A DNA stretch of 64,000 bases from NCBI GenBank assembly GCA_020310875.1, contig MU260070.1, positions 337,501 to 401,500 on the forward strand, in the 5' to 3' direction. Shown here piece after piece: positions 1 to 11,963 of the stretch (its first letter is position 1; every line of letters starts with the position of its first letter). The notes under the pieces were generated by a model, which searched no databases, was not told the origin of the DNA, and saw only the letters and a list, made by a program, of their open reading frames with translations. A program made the position numbers and the translations under genes. Origin of the DNA: Ceratopteris richardii. Taxonomy: Eukaryota > Streptophyta > Polypodiopsida > Polypodiales > Pteridaceae.

Positions 1-78
1 TGGGGTTGGGGTTGGGGTTGGGGTTGGGGTTGGGGTTGGGGTTGGGGTTGGGGTTGGGGTTGGGGTTGGGGTTGGGGT
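1..78 (+). repeat. GGGGTT hexanucleotide array in LTR
   Basis: Perfect or near-perfect tandem GGGGTT units run from the window edge to about 78. They sit at the LTR position that in the 3' copy (5684-5836) holds GGGATT, GGGATC and GGGACC units. The G-rich strand could form G-quadruplexes. It resembles a ciliate telomere repeat, but its place inside an LTR makes it a microsatellite. Confidence 0.93.
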
Positions 79-302
79 CGGATTGAGATCAGCTCGGGGG
101 TGGTCGGGTGGATGAGGCTTCACATTGAAGCAATCTGATAGATTTTGTAACGCAGATCAGAACTACTTGTAAATCTGCACAGATAATAAAATTCTCTCTC
201 TTCTTGTTCTGCGTATACTCTGTTTGCCTTCTTTATATCTTGTGGTGTCGAAACCCATTATTCTGTGTGAGATTGTGACTCAAGTTTAGGAGACTTGTTA
301 CA
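1..302 (+). repeat. 3' part of chromovirus 5' LTR
   Basis: Positions 92-302 match 5832-6042 almost base for base and end in TTACA directly before the primer site at 305. The pair is therefore the R/U5 end of the two LTRs. It includes an AATAAAA poly(A)-like signal near 185. The rest of this LTR lies left of the window. Confidence 0.9.
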
Positions 303-304
303 AG

Positions 305-316
305 TGGTATCAGAGC
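305..316 (+). other. Primer-binding site, initiator tRNA-Met
   Basis: TGGTATCAGAGC, complementary to the 3' end of plant initiator tRNA-Met, lies two bases after the LTR end TTACA. This primes minus-strand DNA synthesis and fixes the inner LTR boundary. Confidence 0.93.
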
Positions 317-337
317 AGAGTTGGATTCCGGGACAAG

Positions 338-1521
338 ATGCAGGCTTTGAAGAAGAAGATAGAAGAACAAGAGGAGCTTTTCCGTAGATTGAATGCAGAA
401 TTACATAAAGAAAGATCCAACAAACAAAAAGAAGCTACTGCAAATGCTTTCATGGACCTCAATGCTGAAGGTGGTAATGGTGCGGGCACATCAAATGCAC
501 GTAGAGCTAGACGGCAACGTGAACCTGAAGAGGACGATGATGCAGGTGAATCTGCACTCAAGCAAGTGTTCAAAAGAGCAAAATTAAATGAATTTGATGG
601 TGAGAAGAAAATTGGAGAGGATCTTCAAGCATGGATTGAGGAACTTGAAGATTTCTTTAACCTGCGCGTATTTAGTGAGGAATCAAAAGCAAAGGTGGCA
701 ATTCTGCATCTGCGAGGAGTCGCAAAACTGTGGTAGAAATCTTATATACAGACAAGAACACGTGAAGGTCCGATCCTCTGGAAAGAATTTCGAGAGCAAG
801 CAGAGAATCGTTATTGTTCTCCACATTATCGGATGGAAAAGAAAATGGAATTCTACTCTTTCAAGCAGCATGAGGATGATAGATATAACTTGTCTATTGA
901 AGAATATAAGGAGAAATTTTTGCGTTTACATAAGTATGCACTAGAAGTTTCTGGAGATGCGCTGAAAAGCAAGTTTATTGAGGGTTTGCGGGAAGAGCTT
1001 CGCTATCAAGTAAAGGGGTCTGGATTTGTAGATTTTCTTAATGCGGTTGCAAAAGCAGAAAACTTTGAGAAGATGGAGAAGTTTACCACGAAAAAGGCAT
1101 TCAAATCAAGGTTTATCTCAACAGGACATCGACCCCCAAGTCCTATTTCAATAATTCAAAATGGACAGAGATCGACTAACTCTATTAACGGTCAAGGAGG
1201 AAGACCAAAGCCAAAGCAAACGGATACACCTAAGAAGCAAGAAGTTATGCATTGGCAACATGATTCTGATTTCCTGGAGCGGGCTAAGAGGCTTGGACTT
1301 TGTTTTCGATGTGGAGAACAAGGACATCGCACTTTTGAATGTCCAAACAAGGCCATCAACCGTTCTATGCAAGTGAAGATAGCTCATCTACAAGAAGAAA
1401 ACATGACAATTGAGGAAGCGGATGATCAAGGTAAGTGTTCTAGCCCTAGACTTCAATGCATGAAAACTTCTTCTCATTCAAGGGCATCGGCGATTAGGAT
1501 TATGGGGGACATCCTCACGTA
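338..1521 (+). pseudogene. gag: chromovirus gag (capsid and nucleocapsid), broken
   Basis: The first ATG after the primer site opens a frame with a short coiled coil (about residues 1-30) and a retrotransposon gag capsid region (LQAWIEELEDFF, then LRGVAKLW). A TAG at 734-736 and a frame change follow. The frame resumes around 833 (FLRLHKYALEVSGDALKSKF, typical gag capsid) and ends with one CCHC knuckle, CFRCGEQGHRTFEC, near 1309-1350. Gag would package the element RNA in cytoplasmic particles. It is non-functional as it stands. Confidence 0.88.
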
Positions 1522-1525
1522 AGGT

Positions 1526-2020
1526 TAGTTCCTTGATTGATTCGGGTAGTACAATTTGTTTCCTTTCACTTAAGATGGAAGAAGCTTTAGGGTTGCATAT
1601 TGAGATGCAGACTAAAAGACCTGTACAGATTGCTAATGGTAGGATACACTATACTCGAGGCTGTATTGAGAATCTTGATTTTATGTTAGGAGAACATAAG
1701 TTTTTGGGTACCTTCCATGTAATTGAAATGAGAGAATGTGATGTAATCATCGGAATGGACTGGTTAGTTCATAATAGTGTCGTGATTGATTGTGAAAGCT
1801 GGATCCTTACTTTGAAAATAGAAGGGAAGGAACATCGTCTTGCAGGCAAGTGTAATTTAAGTTTTTCTCCTATTTCTGCAATAAAGTTGATTAAGGGTAT
1901 TCGACAGGGTTGTGAGACATATTTAGTTTATGTGCATGACCTTCAGGAGAAGAAGAAAGAAGAGGAAATACCGGAATATGTTAAAAAACTTTTAGATGAT
2001 TACGCAGATGATCGGGCATG
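1526..2020 (+). pseudogene. chromovirus aspartic protease, broken
   Basis: A retropepsin with the active-site triad in LIDSGSTI (about 1530-1553) and the second hallmark VIIGMDWL near 1745-1768. It would cleave the Gag-Pol polyprotein. It is out of frame with gag at about 1520, and shifts frame again at about 2015 before the reverse transcriptase, so no continuous Gag-Pol can be made. Confidence 0.85.
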
Positions 2021-3024
2021 CCTCCTCCTAGGAAAATTGACCATGCTATAGACCTTTATCCAGGAAGTGAGCCTTATTCTAGAGCATCTTATAGGTTCAA
2101 TATTGATGAATTGAAAGAGTTGAAGCTCCAATTGGATGATCTATTGAAGAAGGAGTTGATAAGACCTAGTGTTTCACCTTGGGGAGCACCTGTTTTGTTT
2201 CAGAAAAAGAAAGATGGTTCATACAGACTTTGTATTGACTATAGGGGATTGAACAAGAAAACCATTAAGAACAAGTATCCACTGCCACACATAGATGAAT
2301 TTCTGAGTCAATTGAGTGTTGCCACAGTATTCACTAAAATTGACTTAAGATCGGGATATCATCAAATTAAAGTAAAGTCTGAGGACATACCCAAAACCGC
2401 TTTTAGAACATGATATGGTCATTACGAGTTCATAGTTTTTCCTTTTGGATTAACAAATGCTCCTTCAACATTTATGTGTTTGATGAATAATGTGTTTCAT
2501 GAATATCTCGATGAATTTATATTAGTTTTCCTTGACGATATTTTTGTGTATTCTAAGGATGATGATGAACATGCATTGCATCTCAGGAAGACTTTACAAA
2601 AAGTAAGAGAGCATAAACTATATGGTAAGATGAGTAAATGTTATTTTGCAAAAGGGGAAGTGACTTATTTGGGGAGAGTTGTTTCTAAAGAAGGGATTCA
2701 TATAGATCCTGAGAAAGTTAAAAGCATAGTTGACTGGCCTACACCCAAATGTGTGAGGGATGTGAGAAGCTTCCTTGGTTTGGCACAATATGAGAGTGCA
2801 CACATTAGGGAGTTTTCTCGAATTGCAAATCCTCTTACAGAATTGACAAAGAAAAATAGAGAGTTCACATGGAACGATGAGTGTCAAAAGGCGTTTGACG
2901 AGTTAAAACAGAAAGTTATCGAAAATTGTGTGCTAAAGATACATGAGTTAGGGAAGCCTTTTATTTTGCATGTGATGCTAGTGGAAGCCAAATCGGATGC
3001 GTACTTTCACAAGAAGGGAGGGTA
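2018..3024 (+). pseudogene. chromovirus reverse transcriptase, broken
   Basis: Ty3/gypsy RT motifs appear in order: [43 protein letters not shown], and the catalytic box FLDD (ILVFLDDIFVYS, about 2518-2553). A TGA at 2411-2413 interrupts the palm just after IPKTAFRT. A 1-2 nt indel near 2970 throws the start of RNase H (the ASGSQIGC stretch) into another frame. Codon content and motif spacing are otherwise normal for the family. Confidence 0.9.
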
Positions 3025-4767
3025 GTGGCTTATGAGTCAAGGAAATTAAGGAAACATGAACTAAATTATACAACACATGACTTAGAAATGCTTGCAGTTG
3101 TTCATGCACTTAAACATTGGAGACACTTATTGCTAGGAGTAAAGTTTGAATTAAGAACAGATCATCAGAGCCTTAAATACATATTTACTCAACCTTTACT
3201 TAACAATAGACAAAAACGATGGATCCAATTGCTAAGTGAATATGATTTTGATATTAAATACTTAGCAGGAAAAGAAAACAAGGTGGCCGATGCTTTGAGT
3301 CGTAAACCCTTATGCAGTTCAATTTCTATTTTATCCTCTGATTTTGATATTGGAAAAGAATTAAAAGAAGATTTATTTTATGCAGCAATCTTGGAATTTT
3401 TGGGTATGAATCCAGGTTCTATGTTTCAGGGAAAATTTCATTTGAGAAATAATGATTTGTATTGTAATTCTCGTTTATGTATTTCTTCAGAATCTGTTTT
3501 GAAAGAAAAGATCCTGCATGACTGTCATGATGCACCTTTCTCTGCACACCCTGGTTTTTCTAGAACTTATGCAAAAGTGAAAGCTTCATATTACTGGCCA
3601 CGTATGAAATATGATATTAAGAGGTATGTCGAAGAATGTCTGAAATGTCAACAGGTTAAGACCGAATTTAAAAGGAGTCCTTGCATGTTACAACCATTAG
3701 ATGTGCCTGATAAAAAATGGGAATCCATCTCTATGGATTTCATAACAAAGTTGCCTGTGACCAGAAGTGGGCACGATACCATCTTTGTTGTCGTGGACCG
3801 TCTTACAAAGATTGCACATTTTCTTCCCATGAGGAAAACTGATACAGCTTTGCATGTTGCTAAACTTTTCATAAAAGAAATTTTTAGGTTACATGGTATA
3901 CCCAAAAGTATAATTTCTGATAGGGATGCAAGGTTCACATCTAATTTTTGGAAAGCAACATTTCAATCCATAGGAACAGAATTACGCATGAGTACTTCAT
4001 TTCATCCTCAAACCGATGGTGAGACCGAGAGGGTTAACAGGGTGCTTGAGGATATGTTATGCATGTATGTGAATGATAAGCAAAACAATTGGACTGAATA
4101 TTTGCCCTTGGTTGAGTATGCATATAATAGTGCATGGCATTCCTCTATTAAGATGACACCTTTTGAAGCAATGTATGGTTATAATTGCTTGCTTCCGCAT
4201 TCACTTTTTAATTCACAGAATCAGGTTGAAATATCCAAACAGATGCTTGAAAACATGGATTTGGAGTTAAATAAGGTAAGGAAAAACATGAAAGATGCAC
4301 AGAAACGTCAGAAATTATATCATGATCTCAAAAAGAGGCCCTTGGAATTTAGAACAAATGATCTGGTTTTTTTGAAAGTGAGTCCTTCTAAATCAAATTT
4401 GGTTTTAGGCAAAGATCGTCGATTGTCTCCTCGTTATGTTGGTCCTTTCAAAATCTTAAAGAAAATTGGTTCTGTTGCATATTTACTTGACCTACCTAAT
4501 ACTTTGAAAATTCATCCAGTCTTCCATGTTGGATTACTTAAAAAGTATGTTCCTAATGCTGATCATGTTTTGCAGGACAAATCTAAGTTGAAGGAAGATG
4601 CCACTTTTTAGCTTGAACCAGAAGTTATATTGGATAGGAGAGTTAGACATCTTAGGAGTCATGAAATAGTGGAAATTTAAGTAAAGTGGTTTGCATATCC
4701 TATTGAAGATTCAACATGGGTTGGTTTAGATGAGTTTATGGAACATTATCCTTCTTTTCAACTCTGA
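3025..4767 (+). pseudogene. chromovirus RNase H, integrase and chromodomain
   Basis: A long open frame (3025-4611) covers the RNase H C-terminal half (TTHDLEMLAVVHALKHWRHLL, RTDHQSL), an integrase H2C2 zinc domain (HDAPFSAHPG...CLKCQQ) and the integrase core. The core has D in MDFITKL, D in ISDRDARF and E in DGETERVN, the last two 35 residues apart (DD35E). A GPF/Y module (YVGPFKILKKIG) follows. After a TAG at 4609-4611 the same frame encodes a chromodomain-like tail (ILDRRVRHLR, VKWFAYP, STWVGLDEF) with a second stop at 4678-4680, ending at 4767. Chromodomains steer integration toward heterochromatin marks. Confidence 0.9.
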
Positions 4768-4778
4768 GGACAAAGTTC

Positions 4779-4796
4779 TTTAAAGAGGGGGAGAAT
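4779..4796 (+). other. Polypurine tract of chromovirus
   Basis: A purine run (AAAGAGGGGGAGAA) lies directly before the 3' LTR start TGTAAGATG. It primes plus-strand DNA synthesis and fixes the LTR boundary. Confidence 0.85.
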
Positions 4797-6042
4797 TGTA
4801 AGATGCCACGTTGATGAAAAAAAAAAAAAGATGTGTAGGTAATAATGAAATTTTATGTTTAGGATATTTTGATCATGTCTTCAAAATTTTGTAGCAATAA
4901 ATTTTTACATTCTCTCTCTAGAAAGTTGTCGCATGAAATTTGTATGTTAATTTCGAGCATGAAGATGAAGGAATCTGAAAAAGTGTTGTATGAGAGAAAG
5001 GTAGAGTATTCTTAGTAGAAAAACTTTACCTGATTGAATTTTTTGTAGTTCCTATGTTTTATGTCTCATTTGGTTCCATGAAGATAGGTTAATGAAGAGA
5101 TTTTTCATGTTTTTTCATCTCTCTAGAATTTTCGATTTTGCAGGGCCCAAAAGTGATATCTGGAAGCAGATTTGGACCTGAGGCGTCTCTAACATTATTG
5201 TACAGATTTAAGAACTAAATATTTTTGTCTCTCATAAGCTCAAGCTGATTCCTCACTGTTTTTGAGTTACAGGGTTTTGAAAAGTTCCATTTTCCAACAC
5301 TTAAAAAAAAAAAAAAAAAGAGAAGCCTTCATTCATTCATCTTATTCATGTTCGCGGATTTAGAAAACGCACATGGGTATATGGGTTATTTTTGGGTGAT
5401 TGACGTGTGTGAGTGCGTTGCAGGGATTACCTCTATTTTTGCAGGTACGATTCTTGATGGTGGACATGAAAAGTAGATGCATGGGTGGTCTGGGAGTCTT
5501 GCATGAGACATGCGAAAAGACGCTATCTTGAAGCATGCAGATTCTAAAAGTGCGGGTCTAGGAAGGCGTGATTGGTCGTGCGCTGGCGAAAGGCGGAGAT
5601 CCTAAAAAGACGAAGACTGAGAGATAGAAAAGAATGATGGTCGTACAGTCATTACGATCTTTTTTCGGCTTCTGGAATTGTGATTGAGATTGGGATTGGG
5701 ATTGGGATTGGGATTGGGATTGGGATCGGGATCGGGATCGGGATCGGGATCGGGATCGGGATCGGGATCGGGATCGGGATCGGGATCGGGATCGGGACCG
5801 GGACCGGGACCGGGACCGGGACCGGGACCGGGACCGGGGGTGGTCGGGTGGATGAGGCTTCACATTGAAGCAATCTGATAGATTTTGTAACGCGGATCAG
5901 AACTACTTGTAAATCTGCACAGATAATAAAATTCTCTCTCTTCTTGTTCTGCATATACTATGTTTGCGTTCTTTATATCTTGTGGTGTCGAAACCCATTA
6001 TTCTGTGTGAGATTGTGACTCAAGTTTAGGAGACTTGTTACA
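4797..6042 (+). repeat. chromovirus 3' LTR (1246 bp)
   Basis: Starts TG right after the polypurine tract and ends CA at the point matching the end of the 5' LTR (302). It contains A-rich runs near 4820 and 5305, a GC-rich patch around 5550-5620, the hexanucleotide array 5684-5836 and an AATAAAA signal near 5925. Confidence 0.9.
5684..5836 (+). repeat. GGGATT/GGGATC/GGGACC array in 3' LTR
   Basis: About 25 hexamers fall in three homogeneous blocks: GGGATT, then GGGATC, then GGGACC, each block one transition away from its neighbour. The array occupies the same LTR position as the GGGGTT array at 1-78. Open frames here (Arg-Ser, Gly-Ile, Pro-Val dipeptide repeats) are by-products of the repeat. 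Confidence 0.93.
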
Positions 6043-6061
6043 CAATACTTCGCAAAATTGA

Positions 6062-6660
6062 GCTCAACTTGTGTATTTATGCTCTGGGTACTTTTCACAA
6101 GTCATATAAAGCTTTTTCCCTGACTCACAGATAATTTTAAAATTTTGAATGCACACCTCTTCTTACGCTCCATGTACATTTCTTCTTGCAACTTATAAAG
6201 TCGGGAAGCATTTTACACATTCATTTGAATCTCGAAACAATTTTCAACTTTTCCATCAACCATTGAAATCAGATCCCTAACTGATGGCATCTCAGCTATA
6301 GGATTGAGAGTGTTGTCAAAGAATATTCCACATATTTGATCATAATCCTTAGCAACTAACGTAGGCTTTCCATCTGCAAACTATCAAACTTTTTCTTTAT
6401 GTTAGTCTTTTTGCATTCAATGTGCATTGAAAGCTTCCATTTTCTTTTTCGTTTCACGCGTTTCTCACTTTTCAATAGCTTCTTCAAGCATGAACAACTA
6501 GGGTCAATGTCTTGCATAATCTGAATCATTTATGTACAAGAATTTGCAACAAAACTTTTATATCATAATCTTGACTGTGTGCATGCCAAGCTATTCATTT
6601 GAACTTTCATTACCACTTGAATGATCTTCAACCATGTCAAAAATTGCAATAAACCCATCT
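6062..6660 (-). pseudogene. Possible decayed coding remnant, unknown
   Basis: Read on the minus strand, two blocks look protein-like: about 6540-6370 with basic, Lys/Arg-rich helices (KRVKRKRKWK), and about 6350-6060 with PIAEMPSVRDLISMVDGK and LQEEMYMERKKR. They are separated by stops. The style recalls DNA-binding proteins linked to transposons, but I cannot assign a family. It could be chance in AT-rich DNA. Confidence 0.2.
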
Positions 6661-8447
6661 ATTTTTTTCTTTCCCTTTATTGATCTTATAATTCTTTTGA
6701 TATTCTGAAATTGATATATTTGGCCAGGCATTTTTTTGATCCTGTCACAAGTAGATGCATTGGAAAGGCTTTATATTCCTCCCTTTTCATGCACCATACA
6801 TCCTTTGTGTTGCTATTTTTGTATTATGCCCTTGTAAAAGCTCTTATAAAGAGCTTAGCAGATGATCTAATCAATATTTTACGGTTTTATTTTTGGGGGG
6901 CTGCAAAGTGGGCAGCTCATCTCCACATATTGGAGTCAAGACATTGGAGGACCAGCTTGGAAGAGACGCATAACTGTGTCCAGGTTCAAATCCAAGATCT
7001 TTATGGCTTTAGCAAATTTGGTTTGCTGTGCTTTTCTCCTTCTCCCTCTTACTCTCCATACTCTCTAGTTTGAGTTAGCATCCCATCTTATCTCTGCATT
7101 CTCTCAGCCTACCTTTATTTAACCTCGGCTTTGTGCTGCATTTATTTCTCCATTAGATCTGCATTTTCTTTCAAGCAGACCTGTGATTATTTCAGCTGGC
7201 GTACCATGTAACTACATTGCTGGACTTTGCTACTGGTCTGCTGACACTTTTTCCTTGCTGAGTTGGGTTGTTTTGAGCAACTTTACTTCTGTAGATTACT
7301 TATTATGCTGCCATATAGCTGCCACTATTATTCACTTGCGGCCTTCAAGAATTGATATTAATCTTGCGTTTACCTCTGTTGGATCATACAGCTGGTATCC
7401 TTTTTGTTGCTATTTGTGTGATCATCAGCCACCACTCCAGTCGTAGCCCTTGGTCTGCTGGATCTTTACCCATCAACACATTCGGGATGACAGGATGGGG
7501 ATATGACATATCCTCTTGTTACCAAGAGGTGTTTGAATCAAGTTGGATGTTTTGGGATGGTTTGGTATTCTGTACGAGTGGGATGGGAGTCCTAAAAAAT
7601 GTTGCAACTTGCTTTGACCGCAAACATGTTTGGATTGAGTCTCCTTCCAAAACCTCATGATGTGATTGAGGTCTATCATACATATAGGATTCTGCACGAT
7701 ATGAGAGTAAACCTATACAAAATTACATAGGTTTACTTTTATTAATGGTACTCAAGAGTCAATATCCAAATATCAGTAAATTGTTTACTATGTGAGATTA
7801 AGCTACTTAATATTCCTACGAATAGCTTATTGCGAATAAAACTATAAAAGATATGAGAAGGCAAATTTATGTGGAAAAATAAAGAGGATTTTTGCTGAAT
7901 ATGTAGATCATGCGAATGTTTCAAGGAGGCTACGTGTTGGTTTCTAGAGAAATAATTTATTATAATCAAGTATAAGGGCTGTGCTTTATGTGTACCAATA
8001 TTATGCCATATATTATTATGTACACTTTTTTATTGTGTATTGCTGCATTGAATGACATACCAGATATATTATTGCTCAAGGGTACTATTCAGGTATAGCT
8101 TGTACTGTACCACCTTGATTGCAGTTCATCATTCTTGGCTCACTCTAGATGTTTTTTTTCTTTTTCCTTGTTTTCAATTTGCTTATTCTTGTTTCATTGG
8201 CCGATCCAACTTCTTAGATTACATTGTCTGTTGAATCTCCCTGTAGAATATTCTTTCAAACCTTTACTTGCATATCCATGAAGGAATGATGTGTTTGGCC
8301 GATGCATATGTGGTATGTGTTTGGTTCATGAACTGAATGGAACATCAAGTCTTGATGCATAGTGTGTTGTTCAATATGGTTAAATAAAATAACCAAACAA
8401 ATAAATAGCTAATAGATGAGTAAATAAATAGATATATGAACGTGTAA

Positions 8448-8612
8448 CAAATGCACATTTTCTCACGCATGCATACGTACACACGAGTGTATGTATGTCT
8501 ATGTAATGTATGTATATATGTATGTATGTATGTATGTGTGCATGCATGTATGTATGTATGCTATGTATCTATGTTATGTATGTATATATGTACATATGCT
8601 TGTGTTTTACTC
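8448..8612. repeat. TGTA-rich microsatellite
   Basis: Imperfect TGTA/TGCA tetranucleotide tracts with embedded ATGTATGTATG runs. The small Tyr/Val/Cys/Met-rich frame over it is a repeat product. Confidence 0.85.
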
Positions 8613-9254
8613 ATGTGTATGTGGTCATACATAGAAATGACTAGTACATGAACAAAGATGAGACACGATGTGTAGATAAGCTGGCTGGATAAGTATGCTG
8701 GCTTTATCTATAAAGTTATTAGGTATCACATTACACATCATGACACCTGCAGCCATGGAGGGAAAATATTGGCAAATCAGTTATTCATGTTATCTTTGTT
8801 GATGAAGGTGACTTATCATTTGAGTGAACGACATTGTGTGCTTGCTTTGATATTTCAACAATGCTGGCCAGGGTCAAAGAGTTGCATGTTTTGGATTATT
8901 ATCGACGCCTTGGCAATGGTGCTTACCTGCACTGCCCTCTAGCGATAGTTGTTATATTATTCACACCATATAACAAAATAGTATGATTGTAGTCAGTAAG
9001 AGTGATGATGGATATGGATTTATTCAGTTGAGAGGGGGATGGTTTCACTTGAGTGAAAAATTAGTTTGAACTCCTTCCTGGCATAATCATGACACCACTA
9101 TAATTTGACTAAAATGTGATGACAGATTGAGTTGCCTGCAGCTATGTCTGGAGGACAAGTTTGTATTTGAATGTGAATTCCCGACTGCCACATTAATGTG
9201 TTGTATGGTTTACAATTCAGTGTCTATATTGGGAGAATATAGACAGTGTTTATC

Positions 9255-9937
9255 CTATCAACTATGTGTTTTCTTTGATTTTTCCCATCTTTTGTTTGCA
9301 TCTTGTGCGAGGCTTCATTATGGCTGAGTTTGCTCATCATGTCTGGAAGTGATAGAAACTCGGTTCATAGAGCTTGTGCATTGTGGGGTGCATGTGTGTG
9401 AGCATGTATGCATTCTTAGTTCTATACCCACTATTGGGCACTGATGATTTTAGTGGGGATTTCATAATATTGAGGTGATACTACGCATAATGGAGCTGAT
9501 GGTTAAATAGTCTTACGGTTGACTACCATGAGCTTTTAGTTGCACTTTCATTTGAGGGATTCATCTTTGTATTTATGATTTTATCGTATTAGCAGACATG
9601 AAATTTTCACTTGTGGATCCCTTATCTGACTGGCGGCCAGTGGATAGGTGTGTATACACTATCAACTTTGCATTTTCTTTAATTTTCCCATCTTTTCTTT
9701 GCATCTTGTGCTGGGCTTCATTCTGGCTGAGTTTCATCACTTAAACTGATCGAAGCTCAGTTTTCTTGTGAGTTCATGCTTGTAGTATGTGTGCGTTGTG
9801 GGGTGCGTGTGTGTGAGCATGTATTCATTCTTAGTTCTATAGCCACTATTGAGTTTATACTATGCATAATGGAGCTGATGGCTATATAGTCTTGCGGTTG
9901 ATTATCATGAACTTATGGTTGCACTTACATTTGAGGG
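9255..9937. repeat. Imperfect 0.4-kb tandem duplication
   Basis: The segment 9255-9556 recurs at 9657-9937, beginning CTATCAACT and sharing the GCATAATGGAGCTGATGG and CATTCTTAGTTCTATA blocks. The copies differ by scattered substitutions and one deletion of about 25 bp. No gene is recognised in either copy. Confidence 0.8.
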
Positions 9938-11738
9938 TGAATTTGGGGTTTTTGCCTGGACAATCATCTTTTATGTTTCATGGCTGTTTAAGTAAGCTCA
10001 CTTCACAAAATCTCAGAGTGTGCTTGTGTGTTCGAAGTAGAAGTTGTATCATACAAGGCGCTGATGGTCAAGCCCATCCAGATGGTTCAAGTGGTAAGAG
10101 AAAGAAATCTGGCCAGATGTTACTGTAGTACACTGGTCTTAGGTGTTTTTCTGCATTCATTTCATCTGATTAAAGGACAAAGCATCTAAGTGGAATAACT
10201 ACAGCCTCGTAAGAGAGAATACTGTTTTACACTAATGTTGAGTGACTTCATGAACTTGATGTGATTAAATAAATCATCTGTTTAGAATGATCAACACTAG
10301 CAGGAATTAGATCTATTTCTGGAATATCAGCACCAACAGGACTTTCTATTTCTCTTTGCATTTTTCTTTCCTGATTTCAAGGGCAAATCTTTATGTCCAA
10401 GTATAGTAAGCAATACCTTTTTAGGGAGAGAGGTTTAGAACCAAGAAGTTGTAACAGAGCTGAGCCAACTACATGTCACTTTGGTTGCTCGGTTATGCAG
10501 GTTTTTTCAACTAGTCACGATTTATGATATATGGTGGTGGTTTTGTGCTATCGTATTCTAGTTTTGTGTGTCTTCTACCCTAGCTCCGACTCTCGAATTG
10601 AAGCAGCATAATCTGTATTGGTTTTCGTTAACATTATCATAATATCGGATCCAGGTAGTATATCTTTGTATGATTTTGTAATTGTGGTTTGCTTTTGTTG
10701 TGGTTTATAATATTACTAGTTTCTTTGAATCACATTTTCAAAAGGTTTAGGATATATCTCTCAATTAGAGTCCAAAAAGATAGTTGTAACAAGAGCAAGC
10801 CAGAGGATTATTGAAGAAGTGCAGTGTTTATCGAGTTTAACATTATTAAGTCTGAGTAATGATACTCAAAATACAAGAAAGGTTAGCTTTATTATGCTTT
10901 TGTTAGGAAGTCTTGAAAATCTTTCTTAGATGTAGGTGACTTGATGACATTTCGAATTTTGTCATATATGTACTTGAGATGCTATAATCGCAGTGGCTGA
11001 CATGATAAGAAAACTCAAAATTTAGGATTTCCATGTGTGATGTAAAGTTTTATTCACAAGTGCCTAGTTTAATTAATTTTTAATTTTCAAGATTTCCAGA
11101 TTCTTTTCATTCATTGACCATGGATTTTGATAAGTAGCACAACTTGGAATTACCAGTTTTCTGGAGCGACACCTAGATTAGAAGCCGAAGAATACTTAAA
11201 GAAGCATTCATTCGTCAGAAGAAGAGAGATTATGCCTTGATCATTTTAGCCGAAAATGAGATCAAAGATTTACCTTGAGAATAGGTTTCTGTGATTCTAG
11301 TCAATTCAACCTTTTTCACAAGTGAGTTCAAGGCGGCCTGGAGCATGTTATGTTAGTCTATGAGTTTTATTTGGTTAGTATTGTTACTTTGAAGTTGTCA
11401 CTGTAATGATTTTCCCACCTAGGAGATGAGATGAGAGATCCAGCACGATCTTATGTATCCCCCCATGTAATTATATTCTTTATAAAATAAATGAAAATTT
11501 GAACTTCGTATTTCTCTAAGAGTATGAACTTTGCATGTAGTAAGAATATAATTTCAATTTTTGTAGGAGGCAGATGAACTGTAAGAATATGTAACTGGGT
11601 TTAAGTTCTTCTGTCCAGAAATCAAATTACACGCAATTTCTTATCATTTATGATCCCAAATGAGCTTGAATTGACTGGCATGTCTGTGAAGAAAGTTCTC
11701 TTGTGCTATTGATGGACACAAACTACCTTTTGAGGGAC

Positions 11739-11742
<4 letters not shown>

Positions 11743-11814
<72 letters not shown>

Positions 11815-11834
11815 CCCCCCCCCCCACACACACC
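11743..11834. repeat. Compound microsatellite (CT)n(CA)n(C)n
   Basis: About 18 CT units run directly into about 17 CA units, then a run of about 14 C, then CACACACAC. Frames made of Glu-Arg and Cys-Val dipeptides over it are artefacts. Confidence 0.95.
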
Positions 11835-11963
11835 ATACACATTTAGGAATGCACGTAAATAATGTGCTTAAACATATAGGCAAATACATGGATGCACGCA
11901 CATATAGACAAACATCCATGCATGCATGCAATGTACGTAATGGTCATACATACATACACCTAC

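Larger units (their letters stand above)
1..6042 (+). mobile_element. Ty3/gypsy chromovirus, 5' LTR cut by window edge
   Basis: An LTR retrotransposon read left to right: end of 5' LTR, initiator-Met primer site, gag, protease, reverse transcriptase, RNase H, integrase, chromodomain, polypurine tract and full 3' LTR. The order and the C-terminal chromodomain are those of Ty3/gypsy chromoviruses. All coding parts carry stops or frameshifts, yet the comparable 205 bp at the ends of the two LTRs differ at only about four positions. The left target duplication lies outside the window; the right flank starts CAATA. Confidence 0.92.
6043..11963. other. Gene-poor AT-rich stretch
   Basis: Apart from the items listed separately, I see no convincing gene in this 5.9 kb. 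Short frames (for example 6711-7073, 7352-7660, 9862-10128) show no known motif and no conserved continuation. The segment 7480-7660 is less AT-rich than its surroundings but unrecognised. This is probably decayed transposon and intergenic DNA. Confidence 0.5.

Noticed and set aside
1-78. GGGGTT array as a telomere
   Set aside because: Plant telomeres are normally TTTAGGG repeats, and this array lies inside an LTR whose partner has other hexamers.
5558-5954. Arg-Ser, Pro-Ile/Val and Gly-Ile/Gly-Ser dipeptide frames suggesting an SR-type protein
   Set aside because: They are all translations of the GGGATT/GGGATC/GGGACC microsatellite inside an LTR.
8451-8651. Tyr/Val/Cys/Met-rich small protein
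   Set aside because: Translation of the TGTA microsatellite.
9862-10128. Small host gene exon
   Set aside because: It overlaps the tandem duplication, has no known motif, and no neighbouring exon is visible.
11644-11931. Protein with Cys-Val and Glu-Arg runs
   Set aside because: Translation of the CT/CA microsatellite.
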